DNA from: Tetrahymena thermophila SB210 | Lineage: Eukaryota; Ciliophora; Oligohymenophorea; Hymenostomatida; Tetrahymenidae | Direction of reading: 5' to 3' | DNA length: 64,000 bases | Assembly (NCBI RefSeq): GCF_000189635.1 | Contig: NW_002476372.1 | Location: forward strand, 100,298 to 164,297 | In this document: piece after piece, positions 37,946-51,355 of the stretch | Position numbering within the stretch: position 1 is the stretch's first letter | How the letters are laid out: every line of letters starts with the position of its first letter | Notes under the pieces: model-generated | Told to the model about the DNA's origin: nothing | Database searches by the model: none | Seen by the model: the letters and a program-made list of their open reading frames with translations, nothing else | Position numbers and translations under genes: made by a program

Positions 37946-38955
37946 ATGAATGAAGATTTTTTTAAGTAGCTAAGCATAAATGAATTGAAGGCATATAAAT
38001 AGCGCTTACAAATTAGGAATAATGGTAAATCAATTTTTATCAGATAATAAATATCTTTTACTCTTAACTATTTAAAAATATCAGATATGAATAATATGGT
38101 TGAATATATGAAAAAAGAAAATGAAAATTTAGAGGAAATGAAATCGTTTTTGTCTAACCACTAGTAGCATATTACTCTCCTTCTTAAAAGATAAGAAACT
38201 AGAGAATTTGAAAAGTATCTATTTTACCAAATTGCTTTTTGAATTTAAGTAATAATTTAATATATAAACAAATAGGAAAGCACGCAACAAAATATTTACT
38301 ACGATTATATAAAATGGAGTGAATATGCTTCCTACAAATTTAAATCCAAAGAACTTGATAAACTATTTCTCAAATCTGTAAATAATTAAAATTTTGAATA
38401 GTAAGATATCTTATTTTCTAAATAAAAATTATAAAGCCAAAATAATGATGTGCCTGATTAACAAATATCTAATGATGAAGATTATTAGAAAAAAATATCA
38501 AATCAACCTAGTAAATATTTATTAAATACTAATCAAATTAAAAATAATATATTGAATATTTTAACTAATTTTAAAAAGATGTTGATGAGATTATATACAA
38601 TCCCAAACAAAATTTATCATAAATACTAGCATCAAATAATAACCTTCCTCAATAGAACTAAACAGGATAAAGATAAAGAAAAAAAATCTTTGAGGAGCAA
38701 AAACCTTTGTATAATCCGCTAGCATCAATACCATCATTTATTTAGTAGAATTAACAAATATAATAGTAGTAAAAGGAGTAATAGCTAATATAGTAATCCA
38801 ATCAAGCTCAACAAAATCAATAAAATGAAAAAGAAAATGAAACTAATGAAAAAAAAAAACAATAGCAATAATAAAAACAGTAATAGCAACCACAAAAGTA
38901 ATAAAAACACTTTGAAGAAGATGAGTGCTATAATATTGAATAAGATTCAATATGA
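37946..38955 (+). CDS. Glutamine-rich orphan protein
   Basis: Four exons, 37946-38024, 38085-38214, 38281-38510 and 38579-38955, giving 271 residues. The N-terminal 120 residues are charged and helical (FFKQLSINELKAYKQRL, MVEYMKKENENLEEMKSFL), followed by DYIKWSEYASYKFKSKELDKLFLKS. The C-terminal half is polyglutamine-like, encoded mostly by TAA/TAG/CAA, and closes with an acidic HFEEDECYNIEQDSI. The frame shifts needed at 38215-38280 and 38511-38578 are both explained by AT-rich GT...AG introns that preserve phase; the acceptor GGAAAG at 38280 is preferred to TAG at 38275 because only it keeps the coding frame. No known domain was recognised. Confidence 0.7.
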
Positions 38956-40816
38956 AAATATTTATGCAAGTTTAAAATATATTTTTACATTTTATTAACT
39001 AAATAAATATTACAAAAATTGGTTAAAATTCATTTGAAATAACGTTTTTAAGAAACTAAAATCTATCTTTCTTAAATTATTAATTATTTTAATTAATTTT
39101 TTTATAAAAATAACAAAGTTTTTATTAAATTTATTTTACTGCTAAATATGTATTATGTATATTTATTTACTTTAAGAGTTAAATGTTAAATTGAGTCTTT
39201 AGAAAATTTAAATAAATTAAAAATTTTTAAAAATTAAATTATTATTTTGCTTTAAATTAATATATTTTTATCATTAAAAAAATATTAATATCACTTTATT
39301 TAAAGAATTAATTGAGTTTTTCCAAATATTTATAATTATCATCAGTAATAATAATAAATAATTTCTTTAGGGATCATTAAGATTTGTTTCAGAGTTTGCA
39401 AAATTAAAAAATTAACAAATTTTTTGCTTTACAACAAACTAAAAATAATTGTATGAAATTTTAGAAATTTATTTCAATGAAGAGTATAAATTTAGATTGA
39501 TATTAATTTTTTAGATTTAAAATTGGTTCAACTTCAACTTTATTTAAGTAAAAATTGTATTTATTTAATTTCAATTTTTATTTACTGATTATTTTTTGTT
39601 TAATAATTCATTTATTTTAATTATCTATATATTATTATATCTATAAAATTAAATTATATATATGTTTGTTGTTAAATCCTCAGATTATAGCTATTTTCAG
39701 AAAATTATTTCTTGAGTTAGAATTATGGGAGCAGTTAGAATTGAATCAATTTTTTAATGAAAAGGGTCTGAACACATGGACACACTTATATTCGATTACA
39801 TTGATATTTTAGTTGAGATATTGGATCACTAAATTAATTAAATATTATTTTTGTGAAATTTATCAATTTTTAATCACTCAATAGAACATTTTGTAGCTAT
39901 TATTTCGAAATAATACTCACATATTTAATAAATAACTTTTTTATTTTCGTATATTATTTTACTAACTACGTGTAAATTATTTTTGAACTATTCTTTCATA
40001 CTTTATTGTATTTATTTTGTATCTTTAAAAAAGTAAATAGGATTGTTCAAAATTAAATTACAAAATATTTTAGGAGGGATTTAGTTACATTTATGAAAAA
40101 AGTAGTTTTCTTTTGAGATATTTGTAAAGAGAGTCTTCAATTTTCACTCTTTTTTCTAGAAAATTTGATTTAGTGAAAAAAGGTATCTAGTAATGAAATA
40201 GGTTAAGTTTATTAAGCTAAAAAGATATTTTTATTTAAAATTACGTAATATGTATGAATTGGTGGGTACTTTTGTCGAAATAAGGATGATCTATTGTAAA
40301 ATCAAAAAATAAAAATGAAATTTAATTAAATTAATATTGAGAGTTGATAAAAAATATGAATGCATATGTATATAAATGAATTTATCATATTAAAAATTAA
40401 TTTTTAGAAAAAAATTCATCATTAAAGGTAAAAAATATACGTCACATTTCTCCTGGAAAAGATTAATTGAATTAAAGATATGTTCCTATTTTGATTAATT
40501 AACAATTTAATTAAAACTCCTATCAGTGTTTTTGTTATTAGTATTATAAATTCTGTATTAAAAAACAAAAGTTACAGCATGTAGTTTTTAAAAATAAATT
40601 AGTGAAAGAAAAATGATCGTCATTCTTGCAAAGTTGCTTTAAAAACTGAAATAAACAACAAAAAAATTAATTAAAAATATATCTTTAATAATATATTAAA
40701 AAAATCAACTTAAGGAAATAACAAACCTTTTCAATAAGCAAGTCGTTCTAAAAATGTAAAATTATTGAGATCCTTTCAAACTGTTATTAAAAATTCTTTT
40801 TTTGTTTTACTAAGCC
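38956..40816. other. Long intergenic region
   Basis: About 1.9 kb without a convincing gene. A weak open stretch at about 39700-39990 (ciliate code) has no ATG and no family features. A GC-richer block AATTGGTGGGTACTTTT at 40257-40273 is the inverse of a motif near 19451. The OGDH promoter should lie in the final few hundred bases. Confidence 0.4.
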
Positions 40817-43800
40817 ATGCAAAGACTTCTAAATAAAGCATTTAAATAAACTTCACCTTCATTAGTTAGCAAGTAGGTGAATAACTTCGCTGTCATTTAT
40901 GGGCCTCTAGCTGATGTTAAGTTTGATCTTGAACACTTAAACAAGCAAAGCACAAAGATTTAACAATTCATCAACATATATCGTAAGCACGGTCACTAGT
41001 TTGCTTCTATTGATCCTCTTAATCTAGTTAACAGGTAAATTCTTAGCCATATTTCTATTCTATAATATATCTTCACTTTTCAGATCCACTTCCCTATCAC
41101 ATAAAATGTAAAAATCAAATAAAAAAATAACATTTTAAATCAAAAGATCTTCAGAATTTGTAAATCCACTTGATTTTGGTATTAAGTATACTGAAAACTA
41201 TTAGAAGGACATTGATAAAGATTCTTCTTACATTTCTACCCTTCCTGAAGCCTAGGAAGTAGCTTCATTAGAATAATACTTGAAGAGAGTCTACTAAGAC
41301 ACTGTCGGTGTAGAGTTCGAGCATGTCAACGATCCAGCTGAAAGAACTTGGCTTTACTATAATTTCGAAAGACACTAGCTGACTGAATTAACTAGCTTTG
41401 AAAAAGTTAACATCCACTCTCTTCTCAGTCAAACTGAAGCTTTAGATCATTTCCTACATAAGAAATTCTAAACTTTCGTAAAAAATACTTTTCAAAAAAT
41501 AAAAAATAACCATTCAACATTTGCTTATTCAAATAGAAAAGATATGCAGGTGAAGGAGCAGAGTCTTCTATTGTAGGTTTAAAAACTATCTTGGCCAAGG
41601 CTAGCGAAATGGGTGTAAAAATAAAAATTTTCTATTTTTTATTATTACGTTATCATATTAAAAACTGAAATAAACAATCAAATAGAATTTCATAAAAAAT
41701 TAATTAAACAGGGCTTAAAAATTAATAGTTTTATTTAAAAAAATATAGCAAATAAAAGAAAAAAGGAAATAATAAAGGAATTTGCATAAAAAAATATTAA
41801 AATTATTAATTTTTACAATAATATAAAAGCAGTTTATCAAATAGATTTTTCTTTTTTTTAATTATTAATTATTTAATGTTTAGGTTGAAGATGCAGTTAT
41901 TGGCATGCCTCATAGAGGTAGATTAAATGTTTTATGCAACTTATTAGATTATCCTGTTGCTGATTTACTTAGAAAGATTAGTGGACATCCTGATTTACCA
42001 AATGAGTTATACAACTATATTGATGATGTCGTCTCTCATATTGCAGTTTCAAAGAAAGGTAAATTATACGCTGGTACTGGCTGTAAAGAAAGACCTATTA
42101 ACGTTTCTTTACTTCATAATCCTTCTCATTTAGAAGCTGTCAATCCAGTTAGCATGGGTAAGGCTCGTGCTAAAATGGATGAAAAAACTAAAACAGAAGT
42201 CCTCAACATTTAATTGCATGGTGATGCTGCTTTTTCTGCTCAAGGTGTTGTTTATGAATCATTTGCTTTAGGAAAAGTTCCTAAATTCTCTGTTGGTGGT
42301 ACCATTCATATGATAGTCAACAATCAAATAGGTTTTACAACCAATCCTATTGATGGTAGAGGTGGTTTTTACTGCAGTGATATTGCAAAGGCTTTCGATA
42401 CACCTATTATCCATGTAAATTCTGATGATCCTGAAGCTATTCACAGAGTTTGCAAATTTGCTGTTGAATATCGTCAACGTTTCTAAAAGGATATTTTAAT
42501 CGATGTCATTGGATATCGTCGTTATGGACATAATGAACTTGATGAACCTGAATTCACTTAACCTCACATGTACAATCATATTAAAAATACCTAAAAGACA
42601 TGCCCTCAATTGTATGATTCCAAACTTATTGAATCTAAAATTGTAAAAGAAGGTACTTATTAAAAGATTAGAGAAAAAACCTTTGCCTATTGTGAGACAG
42701 AATTTGAAAAAATTCCTTCTATCAAAAAAACTGTTGAGGAATACAAAGCTGATAAGCATAATTCAGCATCTGCTTTCCGTTAAAACTGGAAAAATATGGA
42801 TTTCAGTTAGTATGGAGATAACAGTAGACCTACTGGCTATAATGCTGATATTTTACGTCAACTTGCAAGATAAAGTGTTGTGTTACCAAATGGATTTTAA
42901 GTTCACAACCGTTTACAAAAGAACTTCATCTAATCTCGTATGAAAGCTGTTGAAAACAACTCTCTTGATTGGTAAAAAAATAAAAACATTTTTTATTTCT
43001 TTAAAAATTATTTTCGATACTAACTTTCTAAATAAGTTTTAATATATAATAAATAAACACTCCTTATAGATTTATAGATGAATAAATAAATTTAATTTAA
43101 ATAATTAAATAAATAGGGCAACCTGTGAAGCTTTAGCTGCAATGACTTTGTTGGAAGAAGGTCACACTATCCGTTTCACTGGTGAAGATGTTGAAAGAGG
43201 TACTTTTTCTCAAAGACATTGGGTATTCACTGATTAAATTACTCACAAGCACTGGAATCCTATTTAAGTAAATTATAATTAAAATTTAAAATAGTCAATC
43301 AATAAAAATTTATATGTAGGAGTTATATGAAGGCTTCAACAAAGGTAAATTGTATGTATATAACAGTCCTTTAAGTGAAATCGGTGCTCTTTCTTATGAA
43401 TATGGCTATTCTTTGGAGTCTGAAAGAATCTTTTCTATTTGGGAAGCTTAGTTTGGTGATTTTAACAACAGTGCTTAAGTAGCAATTGACACTTTCTTGA
43501 CTTGCAGTGAACATAAATGGGCTAGATAATCATCTCTAACTCTTTTATTGCCTCATGGTATGGATGGTGCTGGTCCTGAACACTCCAGTTGTCGTATGGA
43601 AAGATTCTTATAAATGGGTAACACTGATGGTATTGACAGAAATCTCACTTACGCAGGATACAATCCTAATAGAAGTCCCTCAAAAGTAGAAGATCAATAA
43701 TTCTACATGAGCCACTAAGATGTTAACTTCTAATTAATTAATCCAACCACTCCTGCAAACTATTTCCATGCTTTAAGAAGATAAATGCACAGAAATTACA

Positions 43801-44684
43801 GAAAGCCACTAGTTGTAGTTGGACCTAAAACTTGTAATTTTATTTTATTTAAATATATATATATAGTTTAATCAACAAACCAGCCAATCAATCAAAAATA
43901 AATAGATCAATAGCGCTTAAAAATTTTTAATTTAAAAATAAATTTTAATCATAAAAAGTATACTAACATAATTACTTATTGATGACCATATATAATAAAA
44001 AATTAAAATTTTAGATTTATAGGAATAAATTAGCATCAAAATTATCATGATTTTTTAATTTATTTCTTTACAATTGATTTTACATAATTAACTGAATTAG
44101 AATGAAATTATTTTAAATTTTTATATAATTTTTAATATTTAAAAGTGATAAGACATTAATTGGCTAAATCTACTTTTGAAGATATGGGTGAATAAACAAG
44201 ATTCAAAGAAATCATTTAAAGATTAGAAGTTAATCACAAAACCAAAAACATTATTATTATGACAGGAAAGTTCTAATATGATGTTTATAATTAAATTGAA
44301 TAAGCTAACAAATAGGATACCACAGCTCTTGTAGTCTTAGAAGAATTACTTCCTTTCCCTGAAGAATAGCTTAAAACTATTCTTGCTAAAGCTGATGCTC
44401 ATCATGCAAATGTAATTATTTATTAGTTAATTAATTTATTTTTTCAATTGTTTATTTTTAAATTTTAGATTTATTGGGTACAAGAAGAACATATTAACTC
44501 AGGAGCTTATGTTTATAGTGAACCACATATAGCAAGAATAATTAGAGAACTTAAATTTAAAAACCAAAAAATAACTTACGTTGGTAGAAAGGCTTCTCCA
44601 GCCACTGCTACTGGTAGATCAAAAGAACATCCTCAAGAATTAAAACAAATACATGCTTATATTGAAAAAATTATTTCTTAATGA
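40817..44684 (+). CDS. OGDH: 2-oxoglutarate dehydrogenase E1 component (thiamine-dependent), with apparent frameshift
   Basis: Eight exons, 40817-41034, 41147-41477, 41537-41613, 41884-42971, 43117-43267, 43320-43833, 44146-44411 and 44469-44684; about 953 residues, typical for the family. It decarboxylates 2-oxoglutarate in the mitochondrial TCA cycle and passes the succinyl group to E2. Visible motifs: [69 protein letters not shown] and [11 protein letters not shown] (thiamine diphosphate/Mg site), [34 protein letters not shown] and [22 protein letters not shown]. The N-terminus [20 protein letters not shown] resembles a presequence. In exon 3 the conserved frame is lost after the run TTTAAAA (41578-41584): one extra A, or a -1 slip, is needed to continue into the conserved [11 protein letters not shown]. 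Confidence 0.95.
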
Positions 44685-46420
44685 TTCCTTCTTTCTCATA
44701 TGTCTCTATCTATCTATCTAAATAAATAAATAACTTACTAATTAAATATTTTTCTATCTATCTATTTATTTTATGGATTGTAAACCATTAACTAAATAAT
44801 TTAAGCTTAATTATTTCATTCTTAAATAAGTAACCAAAAATATTAAAAATTAATTCTATTGCTAAAAAGACCAAATTAAAGTTTTGTAAAATTCTTTAAT
44901 TAAATTGGGTTTAAATAAGGCATTTATTTATTTTTTTAGATTTATTAAATTTATAATATTTCGTATATAATTAAATTTTATTTTAAGTTTTTGTTTCTTC
45001 TTATTGATTAGCTTTTATATTTTTTTATCAGCTTTACTGAAAATAAAAAAAATTAAATTTGTCTTAAAAATTGGTTTTGCATAGAAGTAAATTTTAAATA
45101 ATCAAAAGTATTTATTTAGTTAAGTTTTATTATATGTTTTATCATTCATCAGAAATATGTATTGTATAAATTGACAAAGTAATGTTTTAATTTAAAAATA
45201 TCTTAAAATTTTTAATAATCTGCATGAGGATAAATAAAATATTGTCAAAATTATGGATCTAAAAATATTTTTACTATTATTAATCGAAAGGAAATAATAG
45301 ATCTAATTAAAGAAACCTATATAAAAAATTAAATTAAATCGCTTTTAGGATTATTTTTATTTCAAAAAACTAAGGCGAATTAAGTGATCTTTTTGACCCT
45401 TTTATTTGAATATAATCGAATTCATACTATGATAGTGTTTCTTTATTTCTATAAATTTATTTTTTTAATTGTAATATTTTTAACATTAAGACTTGATTTA
45501 AAATATAAAAAGATTATGACCATATATTAATTAGTGTTTAATGAATCGATTTACTTATATAAAATTAATTGATAAATTTTAAGAATAAAAATGTGGGAAT
45601 ATTATAAGCATATAAAATGCTATTAATTACTTTCTTCAAATAAACTTTTTTATTTAAATATTTTTTATTTTTTGGATGCAGTAGATTAAACTTGATATTT
45701 GATTGAGAAAAAATTACTTTTAAATTATATAATTGCATAGAATTAAAATAAGTTAATGAGAGAGTGAAATTAGCTATAGAGAAAGAAATATAGTCATAGA
45801 GAGTACTAGTTTATAAATATTCTTAAAGTGTTTTTATTTATTTATTTATTTATTTGTTTGTTAATTACTTGCCTAAAAAATTTCTAATTAGTTTGTAGTT
45901 TGCAGATTAAAGTAAAATTTGCTCTAAAATTTAAAAAATCAAAATGAATTAATCATTCATTATAGATTATTTAATTGGTAAAAATAGATGCCGATGAAAA
46001 GAAATAAAATTTGAAAGCAAATAAATAAAGGTCGAGTTAATATTATTATTTTCAATATTTGATTAATTAAGTAAATAAAATAAAAATGATTGAATAGTAA
46101 ATAGGATTAATAAAAGCGATTACTAGTTTATTAATGAATAAATTAATAAATAAATGAATGAACGAACGAAGGGTTAAGAGATTATTAATCTATAATTTTA
46201 AAAGAAAGGAACTTGGTTGTATTTTTTTATTAGTTTTTTTAATCAATTAAATATCTTTACTTACCCTTAATATTAGTTAGTCAATTTAATTAGCAATATA
46301 CTGAATAAATAAATAAACAATCTAGCAAGCAAGCATAGAAGCTAATTTATAGAGAGGTGTTTGTAAATTGATTAACTCTTATATAGGTGCAAGAGCAAGA
46401 ACATTCATCAGTAATTAAGG
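44685..46420. other. Long intergenic region
   Basis: About 1.7 kb of AT-rich DNA with short TTTA/TGAA simple repeats near 45840 and 46150. A possible intron acceptor (TATATAG) at about 46386 leaves open the chance that the next gene has an upstream exon. No other gene is seen. Confidence 0.4.
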
Positions 46421-47671
46421 ATGAAGAGTAGCAAAATTAACAGCCAAAAGAGTTAAGAATATAAGGATGAAAATTTGACTACATTAAATACTGAGTAAAG
46501 TGCTCATAATCACACTCAAAAGAGATAGTCAGTCAAAAATTCTACATTAAAGAGCTAGCAAAAAATTGGAGATAGCAGCAAACCAATAATTTCTACTAAG
46601 ACAAATATTGAAAATTTTAGTGGAAATTCAGCAACTATTGGGCAAAATCATAGTGGTTCATAAAATGCTGCTAGTTTTTAGCCATCTAAAACATTTTCTA
46701 TTATGAGCAGGATCTTTTAGAAATAAGGGAATAATGCAAGTTCTAATGTCAAAAGCAGAGTTAATTTTGATAGCAAGACACAAGTTAACTTCATTTAGAA
46801 ATAACATTCTCTTAAGAAAATAGACCTTCATACAGACTCAATCATGCGAGATCCACTTGTAAATGTATTCCCTGAAGGAATGCCCAGAAAACATATTCTA
46901 TATAAAGAATTACTATAAGCCTATTTTAACGGTGATATTACTATGAATGAGCTGATTGATTTGCGCAATAAGTATACTATGAAAAGAGAGAGAGTTGTTT
47001 CCTTGCCTTTGAAGGACGATGAATAGCAGCTTCAGCAATTGAATGAAAAACAAGATTAAAAAGCAAATAAAAAGTTATGGGAGCAAATCCGTCAACTTAG
47101 ATAAAAGTAATTAAACAAATTCAAGAATAATGAAAAAAGAGCTTAAAGGTCAAGCATAGTTATCAATTCTCCTGGAGGAATGATCTTAATGAGAGCAGAC
47201 TCAATTCAGTCTGGAGGACTTTAATCATAAAATTCTTTTTCTTAAGCGACTTTGTCAAGATAAGATACAAAATAAGATATAGGAATGGAGTAAATAGATG
47301 AAAAGGAAGAGAATTAAAAATTCTATGAAGATGAGATTACTCAAAAAAATAGTAACAGCTAGTCTGATCAGCAGGGAGTTAAAAAGATTACAAAATTTGG
47401 TTCTATAATATTTGATAAATTGCTTAATATTAAAGATAAAGTAGAGCACAAAAAAGTAATATAAATGAAACAAAACAAGCAAAACTAGAATTAGTTTTTA
47501 ACTCAATTTGAAGAAGCTTAGTAGGAAGTTATAGAAAAAATTAAAAGAGGAGACCTTTTGCAAAATGATCTCTCTCACAAGTATTATGTAAAACAGTTCA
47601 TAGAAAGAAAAAATTTAAATCATCTCAAGATTCTTGCAGATAAAACTGCCTAAAGTAATAAATTAAAATGA
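46421..47671 (+). CDS. Basic, Gln/Ser-rich coiled-coil orphan protein
   Basis: Single-exon 416-residue ORF ending at TGA. The N-terminal 150 residues are Ser/Lys/Gln/Asn-rich and probably disordered. A more ordered block follows (MRDPLVNVFPEGMPRKHILYKELLQAYFNGDITMNELIDLRNKY), then charged helical segments (LNEKQDQKANKKLWEQIRQLRQKQLNKF) and a C-terminal helix-rich tail. No catalytic motif, signal peptide or membrane segment is seen. The frame is open upstream of the chosen ATG back to a possible splice acceptor near 46386, so the start is not certain. Its similar composition and orientation to the next gene suggest related low-complexity proteins, but no direct homology was seen. Confidence 0.72.
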
Positions 47672-48372
47672 TTATTAGTTAATTAATTCTTTCATTAATA
47701 TTTTTCTTCTTATTACAAATTAATTGGAGATTTTAATTTTTATAAGCACATTTTCTATCTAATTCTATCTTCAACTTTCTATAATATGAATCAAAATGAT
47801 TCAATCAATAATTATCATTAATAACATTTAATTTTTAGTATTAGCAATTTAAAATAAAATAATTTTAAGATTATTAATTATTCTTCATATTTAATAATCA
47901 CAATAAATAATGCTCAAAGCATAAACATAATTTAATATGAATATATTAATCAGTTGAAATAATTTTATTGATTTATTGAAAAGAAAATTTTAAATAATAT
48001 TATTGATTACCATAGTTTAATTTATTTAAATATAAATATAAAATACAAATATAAACTAATATCTTATGCTAATATCTCAAAAAAACTTAAATAACTACTT
48101 TCTCTAAAGAAAGTTTGAATATAACTATTCGATACTTTAGTTAAATTATCAAAAATACCATCCTTTTAAAAAAAATTTATATTCTATTCATTAATAACAT
48201 TGCTTTGAATTGTAGGAGGGTAGAATTTTTTGGATTATAATTTTTTAATGTTATATTGATTTTTTAAATTGAAATATCCTTAAACGATCAAACAATTAAA
48301 ATTTTTAATTTAATTTCATTTAATATAATAAAATAAGTTGAAAGCTTAGTAACAGCCAAGACTGTTAAAAAA
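47672..48372. other. Intergenic region
   Basis: AT-rich spacer. The last 45 bases before the next start are open in its frame, so the true ATG or an upstream exon could lie slightly further 5'. Confidence 0.4.
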
Positions 48373-50404
48373 ATGAATGAAGATTTCAAAGCTAACAAAC
48401 ATAAGATTTTTAAAGAAATAGAAAATGCTGCTGATGAATATTTAAATAAATTACAACTAAAAAGAAATTTACTAGAACTCTTTTCTCAAAGTAATACAAA
48501 TAAGTACGAAGAACTTGAACAGCTAAAGAACTGGAGATAGCAAAATTCTAAGAAAATACTGAAGGAATAGTAAGAAAAACACATGCATTAATATCAATTT
48601 GAAAAAGAATAAAAAGAATTAGAGTAAGAAATAAAGAAATAAAGGCTACTTTAAAGTAGACTTATGAGAAATAGCATGGATAACATTTCAAATACCAATT
48701 CAAAATAGGAAAATAGTTCATCTGTTGAAAATATTAAAAATAATTATTTCACTTCGGCTTAGAGATTGCAATCAAATTCATTAAGCTATAATAAAAATTT
48801 TAGTTTATAACAACCTTCTATTATCGGACAGTTTCTCAAAAAAGAAATGAGTTCTCCATCAATTTTTACTTAGTAAAGGAATTTAAATTCAATAAACACA
48901 TAGAATGGATATGGTATCATTAACAATATTAACCCAAAATCATTAAGTATCCCTTTCAGTAATTAAAATAATATAAACTTCAACTAAAATACTACAAATT
49001 CAACAATTTTGCATGTAAGCAGGACTTCAATGACTGATTATAACTCGATTCTTGGAAATACAACAAATATAGGAAAATAGGCTTAAATCACTTAGAGCTA
49101 TTAAAATTAAAAGCCACATAGAACAAATATTTTGTAAAGAAAGCAAACTGATGGACTATTAACAGCTAAGGGAGGCTAGAGATACATTGAAGATTACATG
49201 AATATAAATGGAACTGCTTCATCAACAGCTACTACTTCAAATTCAAACAAAATTAATAATTTATTCTCACCGTAAAAGAATAAGGGCTTCCATCTTCCTT
49301 AGAATATTTCGCAAATTGGACCTTACGGATAAAAGGTAGTTGATCTTGATCATAAAAATAATAATTAAAAATAGACATCAGAGTCTAAAAGGAAGAATTA
49401 TTAAAAAAATGAAGTAGATTAATTATCAAAATCTGCTTTAATTGAACAAAGTAAACAAGATGATCAATAAAACTAGAAGTAAAAGGAAAATTAAAAAATA
49501 ACAATAAATTACCTGAACAAATCTAAAATTATTAATGAGCATAATAAGCAAAACAAGTAAACGATCTTCTTGAAAGATTTATATGATTTATATTCACAAG
49601 AAGAGTTATATAGAAACACAAACTAGCTTCGTACTAGAAGTAAAATGCTTGTATCAGATAAAGAGAACTTATAAAACTTTTACAAGAGTGAATATGAATA
49701 CAAAATAATTAAAAGAAATGCCAATTCATAAACAGACAGATAAAATTCATTCTATAAAACAGAAGGAGATAAATCAGTAAGCACTCTGGCTATTCCAGAA
49801 ATAAAGTAAAATAGAGTGAAAAGTGAGTCTAATTGTTTAAATTCTACCAATATGAATAAGCAAAACTACTATCAAATATAAGGTCACAACCAAAATGAAG
49901 ATAGCTTGATTGAAAAAAGTAACAGTTAAAATTTCAACAACATGAAAAATAATAACAATAATTTGGATGATTCTGAAAGTGGAGACTCTTCATTACCTTC
50001 TATCACTGAAGCTTAGCTGGATTCATATTATTCTCAAAGTAAACATATCTAAAAAATGATACTAAAAACAAAAGGAAATACCTAGCTATTTGCAAGGAGA
50101 ATGAAGAATGTTATTAAGCTTAAAGAAATTAATGAGTAAGTTATTTATTTATTTCACTACTTAACCAATAAAATAATATTAAAAAAAAGATATAAACTTT
50201 AAAAAATTCAACTTTCATTGATTTTAAATAATTTAGTTAATAACTTTTGTAAAATGCTTTTTATTTAAATAAAATAAATTTTAATAAAGAGCTTTTACAA
50301 TTTAATAATTTTTTTTCTTTCTTAATTTGAATTTAATATTTAATAGGGGTATTAATAAATGTACAAAGATGAAGTTGAATCACAAAAGCATTAAAAATTA
50401 TTGA
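48373..50404 (+). CDS. Asn/Ser/Gln-rich orphan protein with N-terminal coiled coil
   Basis: Two exons, 48373-50135 and 50347-50404, giving 606 residues. The N-terminus (residues 1-95) is a strongly charged helix likely to form a coiled coil (EELEQLKNWRQQNSKKILKEQ..., FEKEQKELEQEIKKQRLL). The rest is low complexity, rich in Asn, Ser, Gln and Thr, with a Ser/Asp segment DDSESGDSSLPSITEAQLDS near the end and a short basic C-terminus (INKCTKMKLNHKSIKNY) encoded by the second exon. No known domain was recognised. Its last 670 bases, including the intron and final exon, are duplicated as a pseudogene at 55675-56348. Confidence 0.75.
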
Positions 50405-51355
50405 TTTTTCTTAATAAAAATTTGAATATTAGACTAAAATTATTTTAAAGTATTAAATAAAAATAAATATGTAAATAATCAATCAATCACAAATATACAA
50501 ATAATTTCTTTTTAACAAAAATAAGTTAATATTAAAACTACTTTTTCCTCTTTAAATTAAATAAAATAATTTAAGATAAAAAATATATTAAAGATAAATA
50601 AATAAACTGTAAAAATTGAAATGAACTTCAATTGCTTCCTTGCTTTTATGTTTATAAACCAAATTAATAAAAGTAATAAAAGCATTTATTTTTTTGTACA
50701 CTTATTTAATGTATAATTATTCTTCAAAACAGATAAAATTTAAAATATGATAGTCTTATTTCAAATTTTTGCAATTCTTTAGATTGGTTGTTTGTTTGCT
50801 CTGCTAGATTAAAAATACTTCAAATAATTTAGTAAAATCATTATAAAATATTCGATTGTTTTAATAACAGAAAGATATATATTTCATTAGTTGAGTATGT
50901 CTTCCTTACTATATATTAAGCTAAATATATCAAAAATGATAAAAGATTTTTAAATAAATACAAAGTATTATTTTTAGAATCATAATCTTATTAATTTTCA
51001 CAATAAAATACATAAAATCTTTTACTAAAATTTTTTGCTGCTCAAATTATTAAATTTGATTAAAAGGGAGATTCAAGCATTTGCTAGCAATTTTTATAGT
51101 GAGAATTTTGTATTTATTAATTTAAGACTATTGTCTTTTAAATTAGGATGAATTATGAAATAATTTGTTTTTTTTTTTAATTCTAGAAAGTATTTAAAAA
51201 TACAAAATTTGCCCCTACCAAAAGTTTGAAATTTTTACATTAAAATTAAAATAAAATACCAATTTTTTTTATTAATAGGAAAATCATCATTAATAAATCT
51301 ATTATAATTATTTTTATAATTTATTTGTTGCTGTTAAAAATATGTCAATTTAAAT
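50405..51355. other. Spacer of duplication copy 1, upstream of the inserted element
   Basis: No gene is seen. It matches about 56349-57220 in copy 2 over most of its length, with small indels only, including the block around AATGAACTTCAATTGCTTCC and the TTTGCCCCTACC patch at 51207. Confidence 0.5.

Noticed and set aside
39700-39990. Open stretch in the ciliate code (LELELWEQLELNQFFNEKG...)
   Set aside because: No ATG, no splice sites that link it to a neighbour, and no recognisable family; open frames of this size occur by chance when only TGA stops.
41905-42486. Two adjacent plus-strand ORFs that look like separate small genes
   Set aside because: Both are pieces of OGDH exon 4, separated only by a TAA that encodes glutamine.
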